A stretch of 8,714 bases of DNA. It comes from Chitinophagaceae bacterium. Lineage in GTDB: Bacteria > Bacteroidota > Bacteroidia > Chitinophagales > Chitinophagaceae. The notes under the pieces are model-generated. The model did not search any database, was not told where the DNA came from, and saw only the letters and a list, made by a program, of their open reading frames with translations. Shown here one piece after another: positions 1-6,613 of the stretch; the first letter of the stretch is position 1, and each line of letters starts with the position of its first letter. Where the stretch lies: NCBI GenBank assembly GCA_947463105.1, contig CANHSD010000124.1, positions 1 through 8,714 of the forward strand, in the 5' to 3' direction. The translations under genes and the position numbers were made by a program.

Positions 1-93
1 AAAAGTAATTTGCAGTACAACCAGCATCACCAAAGGGTTTGCTGTATTGAACAGATTTGAACGGCCTGATCCCGTATTGTCCCTGTATCCCAT
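1..93 (-). CDS. N-terminal fragment of a second membrane protein, probably a rhomboid protease
   Basis: Reading leftwards, an ATG at 93-91 opens a frame that stays open to the window edge, giving 31 codons (start MGYRDNTGSGRSN, then a hydrophobic stretch beginning near residue 20, NPLVMLVVLQITF). A short polar N-terminus with 'NTANPLV' running into a first membrane helix resembles the start of rhomboid-family proteins in Bacteroidota, which often occur as tandem pairs. It begins 17 nt after the stop of the complete rhomboid gene on the same strand, so it is probably the third gene of the rlmD-rhomboid operon. None of the catalytic region is present, so the family call rests on context and the N-terminal look only; it could be another small membrane protein. 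That it is a real coding start is more certain than its family. Confidence 0.6.
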   Translation of the reverse strand, partial: MGYRDNTGSGRSNLFNTANPLVMLVVLQITF

Positions 94-110
94 GCCGCTT
101 GTTTTTTTGG

Positions 111-806
111 TCAATAAAAATCTCTCCTGTTCCGTTTGTTCCAGATCATCACAATGATAATCCCCACTGCCGCACCTCCCAGGTGTGCAAAATGCGCTAT
201 TCCTGTTGACTCGCTTGATATGCCTCCCAATACATCCAATACACCGAGTCCGAGCAATGCCCATTTGGCTTTGATGGGAAAAGGAATCGGAAGGATGATC
301 ATCTGGCTGTTGGGAAAGGTATAGGCAAAGGCAGCAAAAATACCCATCACGGCACCGGAGGCACCCAGGGTAGGAACATTTGCCAATACAAAAAGTTCAG
401 CAGCACCGATCTGACCTGCTGCAAACATTTCATTGTACTGTGATATATCGTAGGTCAATGCAACTGCCTGCGTAAGCCCTGCGCCAAAGCCACAGACCAG
501 GTAAAAAGCCAGAAACTTCGCCGGCCCCCATAGGTTTTCCAGTGTAGACCCAAACATCCACAACGCAAACATATTGAACAGGATGTGAAAAAATGAATCT
601 GAAGAATGCAGAAACATGTAGGAAATGAACTGCCAGAAATGATAATGCACAGAACTGAAATGGTGTAGTGCAAAAAGATCTTCAATGGACAAAAGGTCTT
701 TGCCAACAGTGATTTGCGCCAGCCAAACCAAGGCGTTGATGATGATGAGGTTTTTGATGACTACGGGAAGCACCTGAAACCTGCCCGGTCTGATTTCTGA
801 TTCCAT
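111..806 (-). CDS. Rhomboid family intramembrane serine protease
   Basis: A 231-residue polytopic inner-membrane protease that would cleave substrates within or next to their membrane helices. The rhomboid signature is complete. A His-xxx-Asn pair (H74, N78) sits in 'FFHILFNMF', the nucleophile motif GASG places the catalytic serine at S150, and 'AHFAHLGG' gives the partner histidine at H208 with the conserved H205 before it. Hydrophobic stretches near residues 17-33, 59-85, 96-117, 145-165, 180-195 and 205-222 fit the six-helix core. The length is typical of a minimal bacterial rhomboid with no extra cytoplasmic domain; the tail is short and basic (NKRNRR). The ATG at 806 lies 13 nt after the rlmD stop, which supports co-transcription, and a possible -7 element sits across that stop codon. 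The substrate cannot be told from the sequence. Confidence 0.95.
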   Translation of the reverse strand: MESEIRPGRFQVLPVVIKNLIIINALVWLAQITVGKDLLSIEDLFALHHFSSVHYHFWQFISYMFLHSSDSFFHILFNMFALWMFGSTLENLWGPAKFLAFYLVCGFGAGLTQAVALTYDISQYNEMFAAGQIGAAELFVLANVPTLGASGAVMGIFAAFAYTFPNSQMIILPIPFPIKAKWALLGLGVLDVLGGISSESTGIAHFAHLGGAAVGIIIVMIWNKRNRRDFY

Positions 807-819
807 ACGTTGCTTTATG

Positions 820-2268
820 TTACAAATTTAATGAACCTGGGGCATCTTGCCTCAGCTTCAGTTGCACAACATTCTCAATATGATGGGTATGAGGAAACAT
901 GTCCACAGGCCTGATGGCTGTGACATCATACTTTTCTGCCAACAATTGCAGGTCTCTTGCCTGTGTTGCTGGATTACAGCTCACATATACCACCAATGGC
1001 GCTTCCATGGCCAGGATCTGCTGTACCAGCTTTTCATGCATGCCCGCCCTGGGAGGATCAGTAATGATCACATCAGGCCTGCCATGTGTTTCAAAGAAGG
1101 CATTGTTGCAGATGTCTGCCACATCACCGGCATAAAAAAGCGTATTGTCAATGCCATTCATGGTAGCATTTTCATGTGCATCATCAATGGCTTCGCTAAT
1201 GACCTCTACCCCAATCACTTTGGCAGCCTTGTCACTGACAAAAATGCCAATGCTTCCTGTGCCACAATAAAGGTCATATACTATTTCAGTTCCTTTCAGC
1301 TCAGCAAAATCCTTGGTAATCTGGTACAATTGCTCAGCCTGTGTTGAATTGGTTTGGAAAAACGATTTGGGACCCACCTTGAACTTCAATCCACCCAATT
1401 GCTCGATGGCAAATGCGTTACCATGGTAAAGGATGGGATGCTGGTCTCCCAGGCTATCATTGAATTTGCGGTTCACAGTATAATACAGCGAGGTAATGGA
1501 AGGAAAACCCTTTTTGATGTATTCCATCATGTCTTCCCTTGCCTTTTCATCATCCGCTCCAAACACAAGGTTGACCATCAGGTCTCCAGTAGTACAAAGC
1601 CTAACCAGCAGGTTCCTGAGCAATCCTGTATGGTTGCGGATATCATAAAAACTGTATCCTTTTCCCAGGGCATGGGCCCTGATGCCATTGCGGATGGCAT
1701 TGCTTGGCGCTGCCTGCAAAAAACATTCATCAATATCGATCACCTTGTCAAAGGAGCCGGGTACATGAAAACCCAGGGCTGGAATGGAAGGAAGACCCCG
1801 CGGTCCCTCTTCAGGCATTTCCAGGGAAGCAATCTCCTCTTCGGTAAAATATTTCTTGGAGCTAAACGTAAATTCAAGCTTGTTCCTGTAGTACTGCGTT
1901 TCACTGGCCCCTGCAATCGGCTGCATTTCAGGGATATTGATCTTGCCAATCCGCTTCATCTGCTGCTCCACTTCCTGAAACTTGTACTCCAGTTGTTTTT
2001 CATAGGGCAACATCTGCCACTTACACCCCCCGCAGACCCCAAAATGTTTGCAAAAAGGAGTTGTTCGCTCTGAAGAAAAGGATCTAAACCTGATGGCCTT
2101 CCCCTCTGCCCAATCTTTCTTGTTCTTGCTGAGCCGAACATCTACCACATCTCCTGGCACAGCCCCTTCAATGAAAACCACTTTTCCCTCGAGTTTTGCA
2201 ATAGACTTTCCGCCGGCGGCATAACCACTGACCTGCAAATGCTCCAATACCAATTTCTTCTTTCTCAT
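820..2268 (-). CDS. rlmD: 23S rRNA (uracil-1939-C5)-methyltransferase RlmD (TrmA/RumA family)
   Basis: This 482-residue enzyme would transfer a methyl group from S-adenosylmethionine to C5 of a uridine in 23S rRNA. An N-terminal TRAM-like RNA-binding domain (about residues 5-62) is followed by the iron-sulfur ligands C73, C79 and C82 in 'CKHFGVCGGC', with C182 as the likely fourth ligand. The Rossmann methyltransferase domain shows 'FFQTNSTQ' (303-310), motif I 'YDLYCGTGS' (331-339) and 'DPPRAG' (404-409). The catalytic nucleophile is C431 in 'YVSCNPAT', and the proposed general base is E465 in 'HIENV'. All family landmarks are intact and the length is normal. The ATG at 2268 is preceded by a good Bacteroidota promoter and no clear ribosome binding site. 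Family members split between tRNA and rRNA targets; the cluster-binding cysteines and TRAM domain favour RlmD, but the exact uridine is inferred. Confidence 0.9.
   Translation of the reverse strand: MRKKKLVLEHLQVSGYAAGGKSIAKLEGKVVFIEGAVPGDVVDVRLSKNKKDWAEGKAIRFRSFSSERTTPFCKHFGVCGGCKWQMLPYEKQLEYKFQEVEQQMKRIGKINIPEMQPIAGASETQYYRNKLEFTFSSKKYFTEEEIASLEMPEEGPRGLPSIPALGFHVPGSFDKVIDIDECFLQAAPSNAIRNGIRAHALGKGYSFYDIRNHTGLLRNLLVRLCTTGDLMVNLVFGADDEKAREDMMEYIKKGFPSITSLYYTVNRKFNDSLGDQHPILYHGNAFAIEQLGGLKFKVGPKSFFQTNSTQAEQLYQITKDFAELKGTEIVYDLYCGTGSIGIFVSDKAAKVIGVEVISEAIDDAHENATMNGIDNTLFYAGDVADICNNAFFETHGRPDVIITDPPRAGMHEKLVQQILAMEAPLVVYVSCNPATQARDLQLLAEKYDVTAIRPVDMFPHTHHIENVVQLKLRQDAPGSLNL
823..830 (-). promoter_or_regulatory. 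Possible internal -7 promoter element for the rhomboid gene
   Basis: The minus strand reads TAAATTTG here, a full match to the Bacteroidota -7 consensus TAnnTTTG. It lies 16 nt upstream of the rhomboid ATG, the same distance as the element before rlmD. It overlaps the last codons of rlmD and abuts its stop codon. No TTG is visible at the expected -33 position, so it may be weak or fortuitous. Confidence 0.35.
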
Positions 2269-2284
2269 GTTCCGGCTTGAACTG

Positions 2285-2313
2285 CAAATCTACAATTTAA
2301 TATGCCTTCCCAA
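2285..2313 (-). promoter_or_regulatory. Promoter of the rlmD operon (-33 TTG and -7 TAnnTTTG)
   Basis: On the minus strand TTG (2313-2311) is followed after 18 nt by TAGATTTG (2292-2285), an exact match to the Bacteroidota -7 consensus. The -7 element ends 16 nt before the rlmD ATG, so the leader would be about 10 nt, too short for a riboswitch or attenuator. This is the best-formed promoter in the window. Confidence 0.7.
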
Positions 2314-2341
2314 GCCTGCTCACTTAGTTCTCCTTTTAACA

Positions 2342-2370
2342 TTGTATTTCCCGGTTATTGAATATTTTTA
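2342..2370 (+). promoter_or_regulatory. Promoter of the thioredoxin-isomerase operon
   Basis: TTG at 2342-2344 is followed after 18 nt by TATTTTTA at 2363-2370, which matches the Bacteroidota -7 element TAnnTTTG except for the last base. The geometry is the same as the divergent rlmD promoter on the other strand. The element ends 15 nt before the ATG at 2386. The mismatch lowers confidence. Confidence 0.5.
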
Positions 2371-2385
2371 CCCAAACTTTCACAG

Positions 2386-3828
2386 ATGCGCATTCTTCCG
2401 ATCCTGCTGTTTTCCTTGCTGTTCAACCCATTTGCCCAGGCACAAAATGCCTATGAAATCAAGGCCAACATCAAGCCTTTTAACAAAGGATACCTCTTCC
2501 TTGCCTACCATTTTGGCAGCAAGCAATACCTGATTGATTCGGCAAAGATCAACGCCAACGGTCAGGCCATCTTCACTGGAGCAAAGAAATTGCAGGGCGG
2601 CGTTTACATGATTGTATTCCCTGAAAAAAACGGGTGGATTGAGTGCATGCTCGACCAGCAACAAAAATTCAGTGTGTACGCAGACACAGCCAATATTGTG
2701 AAAGGTTTGCGCTTTGAAGGCTCTCCAGACAATACCCTATTTGCCGATTATCAGAAAAAATCATTTGACATTGGTACAGAGGTGGCTGCGCTGAGGAGCA
2801 GGGCTGGTGGAGCGGCAGAAGACCCTGCCACAAAAGCAGCACAGGCCCAAATCAAACAATTGAGCCTCGATATGCAGCAGTACCGCAATGAACTGCAGCA
2901 AAAAAATCCCAAGCACCTCTTGAGTTCCATTTTCAACCTGCTGAAAGATCCTGAGGTTCCAGCTGCAGCACAACATCCCGGCGGAAAATACGATAGCCTG
3001 TTTGCCTACAATTATTACAAGGACCATTATTGGGATGGCATCAGCATGACAGATGATCGCCTGGTGAGAACCCCTGTTTTACAGGGCAGGTTCGACAAAT
3101 ATTATGATGAGATCCTTCCCCAGGCATCTGATTCATTGGCCAGGTACGCAGACAAAATGCTTGCTGCCGCGAAGCCCAGTGAAGAGATGTTCAAATTTGT
3201 ATTGTCCAGCCTCACAGACAAATACGTGAACCCCAAATTCATGGGCCAGGATGCTGTTTTTGTGCACCTGTTTGAAAAATATTACCTGAGTGGCCAGGCA
3301 GACAGCTGGATGAATGAAAAATACAAAAAGTTCATCTTCGACAGGGGATATTCACTGATGTCAAATGTGATTGGCAAAAAAGCGGCTGAGCTGCCCATGG
3401 TAGATACCCTCGGAAAAAATTTCTCCTTGTATGGCCTTCAGGGTCCCTTTACTGTTTTATGTTTCTGGGACCCTACCTGCGGACATTGCAAGGAGGAAGT
3501 ACCGAGAGTGGATTCCATCTTTCAGGCCAAATGGAGAAAAGAGGGTGTGAAGCTTGTTGGGGTCATGACAGATGGAGGAAAAGAGAACTGGCTCAACTAC
3601 ATCAGGGAACACAAACTGGGTGGATGGATCCATGTGTACCAGACAGAAGAAACCAAAGACAAAATTTACAAGGCAGGTCAGCCTGGTTACAGGCAACTCT
3701 ATGATGTATACCAGACACCTATGATTTACCTGCTGGACAAGGACAAAAACATTGTGGCTAAAAAACTAACATACCTGCAGGTAGATGACTTTATGGATTT
3801 CAAGAAAAAATCAGCAAAGACACCCTAG
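2386..3828 (+). CDS. Exported thioredoxin-like oxidoreductase with N-terminal DUF4369-type domain
   Basis: A 480-residue secreted protein likely to act on disulfides in the periplasm. A signal peptide (residues 1-19) ends in AQA before Q20. Residues about 22-105 look like DUF4369, a small beta-rich domain attached to thioredoxins in Bacteroidota. A helical middle region (about 115-325), Gln-rich around 150-175, resembles the DUF5106-type linker region of such proteins. The C-terminal thioredoxin fold (about 332-478) carries the redox motif C365-G-H-C368 in 'FWDPTCGHCKEEVP' and the cis-proline at P445 in 'YQTPMIYLLD'. This layout is closest to ResA/TlpA-like reductases. The ATG at 2386 follows a promoter and gives a well-formed signal peptide. 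The isomerase gene begins 6 nt downstream, suggesting a joint role in envelope protein folding. Whether it reduces or isomerises disulfides, and its partners, cannot be read from the sequence. Confidence 0.9.
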   Translation: MRILPILLFSLLFNPFAQAQNAYEIKANIKPFNKGYLFLAYHFGSKQYLIDSAKINANGQAIFTGAKKLQGGVYMIVFPEKNGWIECMLDQQQKFSVYADTANIVKGLRFEGSPDNTLFADYQKKSFDIGTEVAALRSRAGGAAEDPATKAAQAQIKQLSLDMQQYRNELQQKNPKHLLSSIFNLLKDPEVPAAAQHPGGKYDSLFAYNYYKDHYWDGISMTDDRLVRTPVLQGRFDKYYDEILPQASDSLARYADKMLAAAKPSEEMFKFVLSSLTDKYVNPKFMGQDAVFVHLFEKYYLSGQADSWMNEKYKKFIFDRGYSLMSNVIGKKAAELPMVDTLGKNFSLYGLQGPFTVLCFWDPTCGHCKEEVPRVDSIFQAKWRKEGVKLVGVMTDGGKENWLNYIREHKLGGWIHVYQTEETKDKIYKAGQPGYRQLYDVYQTPMIYLLDKDKNIVAKKLTYLQVDDFMDFKKKSAKTP

Positions 3829-3834
3829 CTGTAC

Positions 3835-5586
3835 ATGAAAAAAATACTTTTTACGATTGCCGTCATCACAGCATCTTGCTTTCAGTTAAAAGCACAGGTG
3901 TTGTTCACTTTTGGTGGCAAGCCTGTCAGTCAGCAGGAGTTCATGGCATCTTTCAACAAGAACAACACAGATACCAGCAACAGGTTGAAGGCCCTGGAAA
4001 GCTACCGCGATCTCTACATCCGGTTCCGGCTGAAGGTACAGGCCGCCTATGACCTGAAGATGGACACCCTGCCCAACCAGAAAGCAGACCTCAAAGGATT
4101 TGAAGAACAGATCCGACCAATGTATATGCTCGACCAGCAAACCCTTGAAGAACTGGTTGCAACTGCGCATGAACGTTCACTGAAAGAGGTTTCAGTCAAA
4201 CATCTTTTCATTGCGTTCAACAAACTCAAACTAAGCAGCGATGTCGACACCAATTATACCTTGCCCGAAAAAGAGCTTGCCCGAAAAAAAGGGGCTTCAA
4301 TAACGGCTTCATTGTTAAAGGGTGAGGATTTTGAACAATTGATCATTGCCAACTCCGATGATCCAGAAGTATCCAGAACACGGGGATATCTCGGATACAT
4401 CACGGCTTTCAGCCTGCCCCATGCATTTGAAAATGCCATTTATGCACTGAAAGATTGGGCTGTTTCAGGTCCCATTGAAACTGCCAACGGCATTCATTTT
4501 TTCCAAAGGATGAACACAAGGGCTACCCATGGCAAGACAACCATTGCCCAGGTCTTGATTGCCAAACCAGAAGACGCAACAAATAAGGAAATGAGGGAGA
4601 GAAAGTTACTGGCAGATTCGATCCATGCGCTTGCAACAGCAGGTGCATCCTTCGATTCGCTCGTCCTTGCATTTTCAAACGACATGAGCAGTGCCCAGAA
4701 AGGCGGCATCATCGAAGATATCCAGGTTGGCAAGTATGATCCTTTGTTTGAAGAGCTGGTCATCCGGTTAAAGAAAGATGGAGAAATTGCACCAGTATTG
4801 GCAACCGATCTTGGCTTTCACATCATCAAAAGAATTTCCAACCAACCCATAGAACAGTCCCTTTCAAATGCAGCACCTGCATTGAAAGAACTGATCCTGC
4901 AGGATGAAAGGAAATCAATTGCAGCAGAAGCTTTTATCAAAAAAAGCATTGGAAAACATGGATTGACAGCCTCCATGGCCAACAAGGAGGATTATATTGC
5001 CAAAAGGCTGAAACAGTTCAATCCTGCCTACGCAACACAGATCAAAGATTTCAAAGATGGAAACCTGCTCTTCGAGATCATGGATAAAAAAGTTTGGGGC
5101 AAGGCCTCCACAGACCTGCAGGGATTGAAAAAATTTCATGCAGGGAGGGCCACCCAATACACATGGAAACAATCCGTTTTTGCCGTGATCATCACCGCAC
5201 AAAACAAACAGACCGCCCTTGCCATCAGAGAAGCATTTGAGAAGGACAGATCGGTTGAGCAGATCAAGAAAATGTACAGTGAGGTATCTTTTGTAGACAG
5301 TGGAAGGTATGAAGCTGGAGAACTACTTGGTGTTGGTGCCGAAAATGCAAAAACGGGATTCGTTACACCCATTTATACCAACCCTTCAGATGAATCTGCC
5401 AGCTTCATCATCGTGGTCAATGTGTTCAAAGACCCCAGCACCAAGCGTTTCGAAGAAGCGAGGGGAACTGCCATCAACGACTACCAGCAATACCTGGAAG
5501 ACCTTTGGATAGGATCACTCAAGAAAAAATACCCGGTTGTGATGAACGCCCAAACCTGGAAAACATTGTTAGCAGGCATGCACTAA
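3835..5586 (+). CDS. Exported parvulin-type peptidyl-prolyl cis-trans isomerase, SurA-like
   Basis: A 583-residue periplasmic foldase/chaperone expected to isomerise prolyl bonds in, or escort, envelope proteins. A signal peptide (residues 1-20, ending LKA before Q21) precedes a helical N-terminal chaperone-like region (about 30-115). Two parvulin domains follow. The first (about 119-226) has H123 in 'VKHLFI' and H221 in 'GIHFF'. The second (about 234-336) has 'GFHIIKR' with H329 but Q239 where the first histidine would be. A C-terminal region of about 240 residues has no named domain I can recognise but is usual in the longer Bacteroidota members; E. coli SurA is much shorter. The gene starts 6 nt after the thioredoxin stop and its TAA overlaps the metF stop. 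C15 in the leader ('TASC') loosely recalls a lipobox, but T at -3 argues against lipidation. Confidence 0.92.
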   Translation: MKKILFTIAVITASCFQLKAQVLFTFGGKPVSQQEFMASFNKNNTDTSNRLKALESYRDLYIRFRLKVQAAYDLKMDTLPNQKADLKGFEEQIRPMYMLDQQTLEELVATAHERSLKEVSVKHLFIAFNKLKLSSDVDTNYTLPEKELARKKGASITASLLKGEDFEQLIIANSDDPEVSRTRGYLGYITAFSLPHAFENAIYALKDWAVSGPIETANGIHFFQRMNTRATHGKTTIAQVLIAKPEDATNKEMRERKLLADSIHALATAGASFDSLVLAFSNDMSSAQKGGIIEDIQVGKYDPLFEELVIRLKKDGEIAPVLATDLGFHIIKRISNQPIEQSLSNAAPALKELILQDERKSIAAEAFIKKSIGKHGLTASMANKEDYIAKRLKQFNPAYATQIKDFKDGNLLFEIMDKKVWGKASTDLQGLKKFHAGRATQYTWKQSVFAVIITAQNKQTALAIREAFEKDRSVEQIKKMYSEVSFVDSGRYEAGELLGVGAENAKTGFVTPIYTNPSDESASFIIVVNVFKDPSTKRFEEARGTAINDYQQYLEDLWIGSLKKKYPVVMNAQTWKTLLAGMH

Positions 5587-6536
5587 AAAACCTGGCTCAC
5601 TGCGTTGTAAACGATTTTGGGTTTACCCAAAGTATAATAATGCAAAACGGGAACGCCTGCCTTTTTCAATTCCTTTGACTGATGGGTCAGCCACTCCTCA
5701 CCCACCTTTTCGCAGCCCTCGTCTGTAAGGCTGTTGTTCATGGCATTGACCAGGTCTTGAGGAAGCTCCACATTGAAAATTCTTGGAATGGCAGAGAGTT
5801 GCTTTTTATTGGTCAGTGGCTTTAATCCTGGTACGATGGGAACATTGATTCCAGCTGCCCTGCACCTGTCCACAAAATCAAAATATTTTGCATTGTCAAA
5901 AAACATCTGAGTGACAATATATTCTGCACCCGCATCCACCTTGGCTTTCAGGTGCCCGAGGTCTTCCTCCAGGCTGGTGGCCTCAAAATGCTTTTCAGGA
6001 TATCCTGCAACACCCAGACAGAAATTGGTTTTGAATCCATCCAGGATATCCTCCTCAAGATAAAGGCCTTTGTTGAGGCGATCTGCCTGGCGCAAGAGGT
6101 CAATGGCATAGTTGTTTCCATTGGGCATAGGCACAAACCCATTGTCACCTTTGGCTGCATCTCCACGCAAGACCAGCACATTGTCAATGCCCAGAAAATT
6201 GAGGTCTATCAAAGCATCTTCCGTTTCCCTTTTTGTAAATCCTCCGCAGATCAGGTGCGGAACCGCATCCACCTGATAATGGTTCATGATGGCTGCACAA
6301 ATACCCACCGTTCCTGGCCGTTTCCGCACTTCCACCCGTTCAACCGATCCATCCTGCTGCTGCTTGGACACATGTTCACTCCTGTGATAGGTAACATTGA
6401 TGAAAGAAGGCTTGAATTCCATCAACGGGTCAAGGTGCTGAAACAAGGAGTTGATGTTTTTCCCCTTCAATGGAGGCAAAACCTCATAAGACAAAATGGT
6501 ATCCTTGGCCTGGTTGATGTAGTCGATTACTTTCAT
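5583..6536 (-). CDS. metF: Methylenetetrahydrofolate reductase
   Basis: A 317-residue cytosolic flavoenzyme that reduces 5,10-methylenetetrahydrofolate to 5-methyltetrahydrofolate, the methyl donor for methionine synthesis. Family landmarks are present: the catalytic glutamate E18 in 'SYEVLPP', 'NVTYHR' (47-52), 'HLICGG' (94-99), 'VLRGD' with D126 at the flavin/folate site, 'YIVTQMFFD' (206-214, Q210 contacts folate), 'PIVPGLKP' (233-240) and 'HYYTLGK' (299-305). Length and order are normal, with no C-terminal regulatory domain. I chose the ATG at 6536 over an in-frame TTG at 6566. The ten extra residues look unconserved, and that TTG is itself part of the predicted -7 promoter element, so it would not be in the transcript. 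The gene is monocistronic, divergent from lptB, and converges on the isomerase gene with overlapping stop codons. The predicted leader is too short for a SAM riboswitch. Confidence 0.96.
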   Translation of the reverse strand: MKVIDYINQAKDTILSYEVLPPLKGKNINSLFQHLDPLMEFKPSFINVTYHRSEHVSKQQQDGSVERVEVRKRPGTVGICAAIMNHYQVDAVPHLICGGFTKRETEDALIDLNFLGIDNVLVLRGDAAKGDNGFVPMPNGNNYAIDLLRQADRLNKGLYLEEDILDGFKTNFCLGVAGYPEKHFEATSLEEDLGHLKAKVDAGAEYIVTQMFFDNAKYFDFVDRCRAAGINVPIVPGLKPLTNKKQLSAIPRIFNVELPQDLVNAMNNSLTDEGCEKVGEEWLTHQSKELKKAGVPVLHYYTLGKPKIVYNAVSQVF

Positions 6537-6563
6537 ATTTACAGTTTGGCTTGGTCTGAAAGG

Positions 6564-6571
6564 CAAAAGTA
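6564..6571 (-). promoter_or_regulatory. -7 promoter element of metF
   Basis: The minus strand reads TACTTTTG, an exact TAnnTTTG match, ending 27 nt upstream of the metF ATG at 6536. No TTG is found 17-23 nt further upstream (TTT at 18 nt), so the -33 contact is weak or replaced by an activator. Its last three bases are the TTG that naive gene calling would take as the metF start. Confidence 0.55.
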
Positions 6572-6596
6572 CAGATTATATGCTGATGAAATTTGA

Positions 6597-6604
6597 TACA
6601 TTTG
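6597..6604 (+). promoter_or_regulatory. -7 promoter element of lptB
   Basis: TACATTTG is an exact match to the Bacteroidota -7 consensus, ending only 9 nt before the lptB ATG at 6614. The transcript would have a leader of just a few nucleotides. The -33 position holds TTA (6576-6578, 18 nt spacing) rather than TTG. The element faces away from the metF element 25 nt to its left. Confidence 0.55.
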
Positions 6605-6613
6605 CAGTCGAAG

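Noticed and set aside
1354..2073. Long open frame of 239 codons on the plus strand opposite rlmD
   Set aside because: It lies wholly antisense to a clearly real enzyme gene. Its product shows no recognisable family, low-complexity codon shadow character, and no promoter. It is a by-product of rlmD codon usage.
3838..3844. Run of seven A right after the isomerase start codon, considered as a frameshift or slippage site
   Set aside because: AAA-AAA lysine codons at the start of signal peptides are common in this group, the frame continues intact, and no useful alternative frame follows.
3850..3882. Possible lipoprotein signal (TASC, C15) in the isomerase leader
   Set aside because: Threonine at -3 does not fit the lipobox and a good signal peptidase I site (LKA before Q21) follows; a soluble periplasmic protein is more likely.
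5587..5620. Possible intrinsic terminator between the isomerase gene and metF
   Set aside because: A six-base A run is present, but no stable GC stem flanks it and the region is metF coding sequence.
5952..6596. Open frame of 214 codons on the plus strand opposite metF
   Set aside because: It is antisense to the intact metF catalytic region, has no homology I can recognise, and even crosses the metF promoter. A shadow frame.
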